Of a stretch of DNA of 64,000 nt, positions 58,471 through 64,000 are shown one piece after another. The position numbers and the translations under genes are program-made. The notes beneath the pieces are model-generated. The model worked only from the letters and a program-made list of their open reading frames with translations, searched no databases and had not been told where the DNA came from. Within the stretch, counting starts at the first letter, position 1, and every line of letters begins with the position of its first letter. Origin of the DNA: Leifsonia sp. Leaf336 (GTDB taxonomy: Bacteria; Actinomycetota; Actinomycetes; Actinomycetales; Microbacteriaceae); contig NZ_LMOZ01000001.1 of the NCBI RefSeq assembly GCF_001423695.1, forward strand, positions 1,064,443-1,128,442, read 5' to 3'.

Positions 58471-60021
58471 ATGCTCCTCCCGACGGTCCGGGAGATCCTC
58501 CGGATGGACCCGATGGCGGACGCCCTTCCCGAGGTGCTGGCCGGCGAGGGCGGCCTCGACGTCCTGGTGCGCTGGGTGCACGTCGCCGAGACGGTGGACG
58601 TCGCCCGGCTCGTCTCCGGCGGCGAACTGCTGCTCGCGACGGGCCTCGGCTGGCCGCGCGACGCCCGCGGGCTGCGCAGCCTCGGCCGCGAGCTCGCGGA
58701 GGCCGAGATCGCGGGCCTCGTGCTGGAGCTGGGCGACCGCACACCGGTCGCTCCCGCGCCGCTTGTCGAGGAGTTCCGCGCCGCCGGCCTCCCGTTCGTC
58801 GTGCTGCACCGCGAGGCGCGGTTCGTCGCCATCACCGAGGCGGTGCACGCCCGCATCATCGACGACCAGACGGTCGCGTTGCGGGCACGCGACGAGATCC
58901 GCGAGCTCTTCACCGGCCTGAGCCTGCGCGGCAGCCCCGCCGATTTCATCGTCGCGCAGGCGGCACGCGCGCTCGCCTGCCCGGTCGTCCTGGAGGGCAC
59001 CGGCCACCAGGTGCTCGTCGCCGAGAACGTGGGCGACGGCGAAGCCGAGCTGGAACGCTGGGAGCAGCGCTCCCGGGCGGCCCACCGCGGCGCGGGCGAG
59101 CCCGGCTGGACGATGACGCCGGTGGAGGCGCGCGGGATGCGCTGGGGGCACCTCGTCGCGCTGCCCGGCGAACCGCACCCCGCCGGCCGGTCGAGCGTGC
59201 TCGAGCAGGCGGCCGTGGCGCTCGCTCTCAGCCGCCTCGCCGACCGCGACGACGACGAGTGGATCCGGCGCAGCCACGACGCCCTGCTCACGGCGCTCCT
59301 CGGTCGTCGGTTCGCGCGCGACGGCGGGATGGCCGCACGGTTCGAGGCCGCCGGGTTCCCGGTCGCCGGGCGCGCCCTCGCGGGCGTCGTCGTCCGCAGT
59401 CGCTCCGGACGCCTCGAGCGCGACGCGGTCGCTCGGGCCGTGGAGGCCGCGACGGCCGCCGGCGCCCAGGCCATCGCGGCGGCGCACCCGTCGTCGCCCG
59501 GTCTGCTGGTGGTGGCGGTGTCGGCGCGCACGGGACGCCCCGCGGCGGACGCTGTCGCCGATGCGCTCGCGAGCGGGGACGCCGCTGTCGTCGGCGTCGG
59601 GTCGGACGCGCGGGGCATCCCTGGGCTGCTCTCGTCGGTCGAGGAGGCTGTCGAGCTGAGCGGGCGCGGCGCCGGCGGACGCGGCCGCCACGCCGTCGTG
59701 CAGCGCGCCGAGAGCCGCCCGCTGCTGCGCCTGGTCACCGCCTTCGGCGACGACCCCCGCCTCCAGGAGTACGCCGAGCGGATGCTGCGCCCGCTGATCG
59801 AGTACGACCTCGCCAACGACGGCGATCTCGTGGAGGTGCTGCGGGCGTACTTGAGCCACCCGGGAAACCGGACCCGCGCGGCGGCGGCGAGCCATCTCTC
59901 GCGCTCGGTCTTCTACCAGCGGCTCGCGCTCATCGAAGACCTGCTGAGCCTCGATCTGGACGACGGCGAGACCATCGGCGCCTTGCACGCTGCGGTGCTG
60001 GCCCGGCGGGTGCGGGGCTGA
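58471..60021 (+). CDS. PucR family transcriptional regulator
   Basis: 516 aa. N-terminal PucR sensor domain (LLPTVREILRMDPMADALPEVLAG, VRWVHVAETVDVARLVSGGELLLATGL), a central GGDEF-like/CdaR segment, and the C-terminal HTH_30 (LRPLIEYDLANDGDLVEVLRAYLSHPGNRTRAAAASHLSRSVFYQRLALIEDLL). PucR regulators respond to nitrogen compounds (purines, GABA, polyamine products). ATG 58471 has GGGAGG. Its place between mmsA-aminotransferase and the Pot-type importer suggests control of both. Confidence 0.9.
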   Translation: MLLPTVREILRMDPMADALPEVLAGEGGLDVLVRWVHVAETVDVARLVSGGELLLATGLGWPRDARGLRSLGRELAEAEIAGLVLELGDRTPVAPAPLVEEFRAAGLPFVVLHREARFVAITEAVHARIIDDQTVALRARDEIRELFTGLSLRGSPADFIVAQAARALACPVVLEGTGHQVLVAENVGDGEAELERWEQRSRAAHRGAGEPGWTMTPVEARGMRWGHLVALPGEPHPAGRSSVLEQAAVALALSRLADRDDDEWIRRSHDALLTALLGRRFARDGGMAARFEAAGFPVAGRALAGVVVRSRSGRLERDAVARAVEAATAAGAQAIAAAHPSSPGLLVVAVSARTGRPAADAVADALASGDAAVVGVGSDARGIPGLLSSVEEAVELSGRGAGGRGRHAVVQRAESRPLLRLVTAFGDDPRLQEYAERMLRPLIEYDLANDGDLVEVLRAYLSHPGNRTRAAAASHLSRSVFYQRLALIEDLLSLDLDDGETIGALHAAVLARRVRG

Positions 60022-60046
60022 GCCGGCCCTCCACCCGCCGCGGAGG

Positions 60047-60370
60047 TCACGGCGTCAGGTAGACCTTCCGCAGGGTCTCATGCACCGTCCAGACCGTGCG
60101 GTCGCCGGCGGTCAGCCGGGCCACGTCGCCGACGCCGAGCTCGAGCCGGCGCCCTGTGTCGGGGAAGTCGACGACGGCCCGGCCCGCGATCACCACGAAC
60201 AGCTCGTCGGCCTCCACATCGGAGGCCGTGCCCGGCGCCATCTGCCACACGCCGACCTCCAGCCCGCCGAAGCGCCCGAGCTCGGCCAGGCCGGTCAGCT
60301 CGTCGCCTTCGACGGGCCGGAGCGGCAGGCCCAGCGCCGGCACGGTCGTGGTCTCGTTCAGGATGTCCAT
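60047..60370 (-). CDS. Cupin-domain protein
   Basis: 107 aa from ATG 60370. A single beta-barrel with GVWQMAPGTASDVEADELFVVIAGRAVVDF and LELGVGDVARLTAGDRTVWTVHETLRKVY, the two cupin motifs; metal His residues are largely replaced (DVEADE), so a binding role rather than an enzyme is possible. This type is common at the end of polyamine catabolic operons. GAGGAGG lies 4 bases before ATG 60370; ATG 60403, coupled to the permease stop by ATGA, would add 11 residues. Confidence 0.85.
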   Translation of the reverse strand: MDILNETTTVPALGLPLRPVEGDELTGLAELGRFGGLEVGVWQMAPGTASDVEADELFVVIAGRAVVDFPDTGRRLELGVGDVARLTAGDRTVWTVHETLRKVYLTP

Positions 60371-60399
60371 CGTCCTCCTCGCTTCGTCCTGCGCGGCGC

Positions 60400-61284
60400 T
60401 CATGCGCTCGCCAACGTCTTCGCCATCTCTTCGGTGGAGGCTCCGCTCTTTCGCAGCACCAGGGCCACGACCGCGAGCGCCACGAGGGTGAGCACGAACA
60501 TCACCGCCGAGACCGCGGCGATCTCCGGGCGGAGCCCGACGCGCAGCGAGCTGAAGATGTACACCGGCCACGGCGTCGCGCCCGGCACCTGCACGAAGCT
60601 CGACACGATCGTGTTGTCGAGGCTCAGCGTGAACGACATCAGCGCTCCCGCCCAGATCGCCGGGCTCGCCACCGGGAGGGTGATCTGCCAGAAGCGCTTG
60701 AGCGGCGGAGCGTAGAGGTCGGCGGCGGCCTCCTCCAGCGACTCGTCCATGCCCTGCATCCGGGCGCGCACGATGAACGTGACGACGGCCACCGAGAGGA
60801 CGGCGTGCGACACGATCAGGCGAACCATGCCGTTGCTGAACACTCCGATCCCGAAGTCGGTGCCCAGGCTGACGAACCACGGGAGCATCGAGATCGCATC
60901 GACGATCTCGGGCGTGAACAGGGTGATCGTCAGCAGCAGGGTCGCCCAGAGCACCCACGGAGCCTTCCGGGCCGCGCGGGCGAGCGCGAGGCCGCCCAGC
61001 GTGCCGAGGAGGGTCGAGACCACCGCGGCGCCGACCGCGGCCTGCAGCGAGGTGACCACCGACGCCCGGATGACGGGATTCGCCCAGGCGTTCGCGTAGG
61101 CGTCGAAGCCGAAGCCCTGCCAGGTGGCGAGTAGCCGCCCGGTGTTGAAGGAGTAGACGAGCATCACCAGGATCGGCAGGAACAGGAAGGCGAAGACCAG
61201 CACGCCCCACACGGTCAGCCCGATCGCGACGCCGTCGCGGCGTCGGCGCCGCGGCGCCGGGCGCTCGATCGTCGTCCCGGTCAT
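60400..61284 (-). CDS. potC: Polyamine-type ABC transporter permease (PotC-like)
   Basis: 294 aa, six helices. The EAA loop is EEAAADLYAPPLKRFWQITLPVASPAIWAG (near residue 185), and the first helix region LTVWGVLVFAFLFLPILVMLVYSFN is the PotC/PotI pattern. Overlaps PotB upstream (ATGA) and the cupin gene downstream. Symbol assigned by family and operon order. Confidence 0.88.
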   Translation of the reverse strand: MTGTTIERPAPRRRRRDGVAIGLTVWGVLVFAFLFLPILVMLVYSFNTGRLLATWQGFGFDAYANAWANPVIRASVVTSLQAAVGAAVVSTLLGTLGGLALARAARKAPWVLWATLLLTITLFTPEIVDAISMLPWFVSLGTDFGIGVFSNGMVRLIVSHAVLSVAVVTFIVRARMQGMDESLEEAAADLYAPPLKRFWQITLPVASPAIWAGALMSFTLSLDNTIVSSFVQVPGATPWPVYIFSSLRVGLRPEIAAVSAVMFVLTLVALAVVALVLRKSGASTEEMAKTLASA

Positions 61285-62237
61285 GCGGCACCTCCCAGGT
61301 CGACGCGGCGCGATCGGCGCACCACGAGACGGATCAGCAGGGCCAGCCCGCCGACGATGACGACCGCGGCGGCGATGAACAGCATCAGCAGCACGGCCAT
61401 CGCGGAACCGAGCGCCCAGTTCTGCGCGGTGTTGAACTGGCTCGCGACCAGCTGGCCGACCATGTTGCCCTGAGCCCCGCCGAGCACCGACGCCGTGACG
61501 TAGTCGCCCATCAGCGGGATGAACACCAGCAGACAGCCCGAGGCGATCCCCGGCGCGGCCAGCGGCAGGGTCACCTGCAGGAACGTGCGCACCCGGTTCG
61601 CGCCGAGGTCGGCGCTGGCCTCCCGTAGCGGGCGGCCGGCGCGGTCCATCGCCACGTAGAGCGGCAGGATCATCAGCGGCAGGTAGTTGTAGACGACGCC
61701 GAGCTGCACCGCCGCCTGCGTGTAGAGCACGTCGAGCTTGCCGTGCAGGAGGCCGGTGCTCTGCAGGAGCTGCGAGAGGAACCCCTGGGGCGAGAGCACG
61801 ATCTGCCAGCCGAGCGTGCGCACGAGGAAGTTCGTCCAGAACGGCACCAGCACCAGCGCAAGCGCCAGGGCTCGGTACTGCGGTTTCAGCTTGACCGCGA
61901 GCCAGTAGGCGAACGGCACCGCGATGACCAGGCAGATGGCCGTGCCGACCAGCCCGATGCGCAGGGTGTTCAGGAACGTGCCGAGGAAGGTCGCGTCCAG
62001 GGCCTCCCCGTACCGGTCGAACGACAGCCGGTCGTTCGCGTGCGCCGAGAAGAGGTCGGGCTTGTAGCCGAAGCTGTACCAGAGCACCAGGGCGAGCGGC
62101 ACGATGAAGAAGAAGAGCACGAACGCCCAGGTGGGGAAGCCGGCGACGGTCGTCCCGGACATCCTCGTGCGTCCACCCGGGCGGCGTGAGCGCTCGCGCG
62201 CGCCGCCGAGGGTCGTGGTCTGCGCTGTCGCCGTCAT
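61281..62237 (-). CDS. potB: Polyamine-type ABC transporter permease (PotB-like)
   Basis: 318 aa. A cytosolic N-terminus (about 35 residues) and six helices with FPTWAFVLFFFIVPLALVLWYSF at the start and the EAA loop REASADLGANRVRTFLQVTLPLAAPGIASG. Forms the channel with the PotC-like permease. ATG 62237 overlaps the binding-protein stop (ATGA). Confidence 0.88.
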   Translation of the reverse strand: MTATAQTTTLGGARERSRRPGGRTRMSGTTVAGFPTWAFVLFFFIVPLALVLWYSFGYKPDLFSAHANDRLSFDRYGEALDATFLGTFLNTLRIGLVGTAICLVIAVPFAYWLAVKLKPQYRALALALVLVPFWTNFLVRTLGWQIVLSPQGFLSQLLQSTGLLHGKLDVLYTQAAVQLGVVYNYLPLMILPLYVAMDRAGRPLREASADLGANRVRTFLQVTLPLAAPGIASGCLLVFIPLMGDYVTASVLGGAQGNMVGQLVASQFNTAQNWALGSAMAVLLMLFIAAAVVIVGGLALLIRLVVRRSRRVDLGGAA

Positions 62238-63412
62238 GATCCCGCCTTCGCCATCATCCGGTTGACGATCTGAACCAGCCGTTCGGCCGCGTCGTTGAGC
62301 TCGGCCGGGGTCAGCCGGGCGATGACCTCGTCGGACGGGAACACCAGCTCCGGCAGGTCGAACTGCTCCTTCTCGGCGCGCTCGCGGAGGCCCTTCACGC
62401 CCGTCGAATAGCCGATGTAGTCGACCTCCTTGTAGGAGGCGTCCGGCTCGAGGATCGCGTCGATGAACGCGTAGGCGGCGTCGGGATGCTGGGCGCCGGT
62501 CGCGATCGCCCAGGTGTCCATCCACAGGTTCGCGGTGGGCGTCGGGTAGACGAACTTCCAGTTCTTCGGGATCTTGCCGCTCGCCAGCATCCCCTGCCGG
62601 GCATCGCCGTTGAACGCCTGGATGAGGGCGAAGGTGCCCTCGGGGATGCCGGAGGTCACCGCCGTGGAGTTGAACGCCTTGACGTGCGGCGCGAGGGTGC
62701 CGACGAGGTACTTCTCGGCGGCGTCGAGGTGCGCCTTGTCGGTGGTGTTCGGGTCGATGCCGTTGGCCGCGAAGTACATGCTGGTGACCTCCCACGGGTC
62801 CTCCAGTACGGCGACGTTGCGGCTCGCCTCCTTCTGCGCGGCGTCGAGGAAGTCGGCCCAGGAGGTCATCGGGCGCGAGATGACGTTCGTGTCGTACGCG
62901 TACCCGGTCGTGCCCCAGTCTTTGCAGACCGTGTAGACGTTGCCGCGGTCCCACGACTGGTTCGTGTAGGCGGCCTCCAGGTTGCCCAGGTTCTTCAGCC
63001 GCGAGTGGTCGAGCTTCTGCAGCAGGCCGCTGGCGGCCATCATCGGCACGTAGTTGCCGGTCGGCACGACGATGTCGTAGCCGCTCGTGCCGCGGGTGGC
63101 ACCGAGCTTGGCGATCATCTCCTCGTTCGATCCGTACGAGTCGAGCTGCACCGTGACGCCGGACGCCTTCTGGAACGCGCTGATGTTGCCCGGGTCGTCG
63201 TAGTCGCCCCAGCTGTAGATGTTCAGCTGGCTCTCGACCACGCCGTCCGGACGGGCGGAGGCTCCGAACCCGGTCTGCCGGCTGCAGGCGCTCAGCGCCA
63301 GGCCGGCAGCGCCGAGCGCGAACCCGCCGAGCAGCGCCCGGCGGCTGATCCGCGCGGTGGAGGCGCGGGGGATCAGCGCGACGACGTCGGCGCGCGCGGT
63401 GGATGCGGCCAT
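62234..63412 (-). CDS. potD: Spermidine/putrescine-type lipoprotein binding protein (PotD-like)
   Basis: 392 aa. A twin-arginine-like leader (ISRRALLGGFALGAAGLALSAC) ends in a lipobox (ALSAC, Cys near 43), so it is a membrane-anchored lipoprotein and may use the Tat route. The mature part has LNIYSWGDYDDPGNISAFQKASG and YDIVVPTGNYVPMM, typical of PotD/PotF, and DPWEVTSMYFAANG in the second lobe. It binds polyamines or related amines for the PotABC machinery; ligand residues were not checked individually. Confidence 0.9.
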   Translation of the reverse strand: MAASTARADVVALIPRASTARISRRALLGGFALGAAGLALSACSRQTGFGASARPDGVVESQLNIYSWGDYDDPGNISAFQKASGVTVQLDSYGSNEEMIAKLGATRGTSGYDIVVPTGNYVPMMAASGLLQKLDHSRLKNLGNLEAAYTNQSWDRGNVYTVCKDWGTTGYAYDTNVISRPMTSWADFLDAAQKEASRNVAVLEDPWEVTSMYFAANGIDPNTTDKAHLDAAEKYLVGTLAPHVKAFNSTAVTSGIPEGTFALIQAFNGDARQGMLASGKIPKNWKFVYPTPTANLWMDTWAIATGAQHPDAAYAFIDAILEPDASYKEVDYIGYSTGVKGLRERAEKEQFDLPELVFPSDEVIARLTPAELNDAAERLVQIVNRMMAKAGS

Positions 63413-64000
63413 CTACGCGGCCTCCTCGTCTGGCTCGGGCGCTGCGAAGACGTGCAGCGCGTCGTCGTCCCAGCCGCACCACACCCGATCGCCCGTCGCG
63501 AGCTGCTCGGCGCGCGAGGGTGCGACCCGGGAGATCAGCTCGAGTCCGGAGTCGGTGACGACGACGTACTGGATCGCGTCGCCGAGGAACGAGATGCCGG
63601 CGAGCGTGCCCGCGACGGCGGAGCCCGTCGGTCGCGACGCCGTGACCGCGATCGCCTCGGCGCGGACGGCCGCGCGCACACGGGCCCCGGGGCGGGTGTC
63701 GTGACGGGCGAACGCCTCGGGGTGACCGCCGGTCACCGCGCCGTCGGCGGCCAGCAGGGCGCCGTCGGGCTGCACGACCGCGTCGATGAAGTTCTGCTTG
63801 CCGATGAAGCCGGCGACGAACGCCGTCGCCGGGTTCGTGTAGATCTCCTCGGTGCCTCCGAGCTGCTCGATCCGGCCGCCCTGCATCACGACGATCCTGT
63901 CGCTCATCGACAGGGCCTCCTGCTGATCGTGGGTCACGAAGACGAACGTGATGCCCAGCTGGCGCTGGAGCAGCTTCAGCTCGATCTGCATCTCCTCGCG
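63413..64000 (-). CDS. potA: Polyamine-type ABC transporter ATP-binding protein (PotA-like), 5' part beyond window
   Basis: The C-terminal 195 residues are present; the frame is open to base 64000. Visible are the H-loop region [15 protein letters not shown] and a C-terminal TOBE domain ([39 protein letters not shown]). Walker A and signature lie outside. Its TAG stop abuts the binding-protein ATG. First gene seen of the operon potA-potD-potB-potC-cupin. Confidence 0.9.
   Translation of the reverse strand, partial: REEMQIELKLLQRQLGITFVFVTHDQQEALSMSDRIVVMQGGRIEQLGGTEEIYTNPATAFVAGFIGKQNFIDAVVQPDGALLAADGAVTGGHPEAFARHDTRPGARVRAAVRAEAIAVTASRPTGSAVAGTLAGISFLGDAIQYVVVTDSGLELISRVAPSRAEQLATGDRVWCGWDDDALHVFAAPEPDEEAA

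Overview
The window is high-GC DNA from an actinobacterium, most likely a Microbacteriaceae member close to Leifsonia. This is inferred from gene content (GreA-DUF4307, PhoH with PIN domain, DUF4245, xseAB, ispH, NYN-domain protein), from the frequent GTG starts and from the many leaderless promoters; I ran no search. I see no rRNA, tRNA, CRISPR array, transposase or integrase. About 70 protein genes are supported, with very short spacers and many ATGA overlaps.

Layout. 1-3.5 kb: a polyamine/phosphonate-type ABC importer (binding protein cut by the window edge, two permeases, ATPase). 3.5-6.7 kb: a beta-rich unknown protein, an AI-2E family membrane protein and threonine ammonia-lyase. 6.7-29 kb: a core chromosomal stretch whose order (greA, DUF4307, small membrane protein, hemolysin III, Z-prenyl transferase, phoH, fum, DUF4245, xseB, xseA, ispH, glpX, ychF) resembles, from memory, the Mycobacterium tuberculosis Rv1080c-Rv1112 block, with mca absent. 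Inside it sit a prepilin peptidase, a carbonic anhydrase, a CDP-alcohol phosphatidyltransferase, fba/glpX and an unusual HxlR-PP2C fusion divergent from a QorB/NmrA-type oxidoreductase.

29-34 kb is accessory and lower in GC: an Abi-family gene with a structured leader, a protein with a ParB-like DGHHK segment and a small acidic helical protein. 33.8-43 kb is a run of small regulated transcription units: tetR-glycosyltransferase, PadR-DUF1048-DrrAB exporter, a MarR gene flanked by two promoters carrying the same palindrome, acetyltransferases and an alpha/beta hydrolase. 43-49 kb: an operon folE - FAD oxidoreductase - transaldolase, divergent from a regulator with an Fe-S-type cysteine set, then MgtC and an MFS pump. 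49-55 kb: tandem paralogous small proteins, a RlaP-type nucleotidyltransferase, glutamate decarboxylase, a quinone oxidoreductase and a NYN/OST-HTH protein. 55.3-64 kb: a catabolic cluster (class III aminotransferase, CoA-acylating semialdehyde dehydrogenase, PucR regulator, cupin and a PotABCD-type importer), best explained as polyamine uptake and beta-alanine-type catabolism.

Two signals run across the window. At least 23 genes have a TANNNT -10 box ending 6-8 nt before the start codon, so leaderless transcription appears to be the default and helps fix starts. Several regulators have visible cognate operators (TetR, MarR, PadR). The most unusual items are the HxlR-PP2C fusion, a three-hairpin leader upstream of phoH, and the small Abi / ParB-like island.
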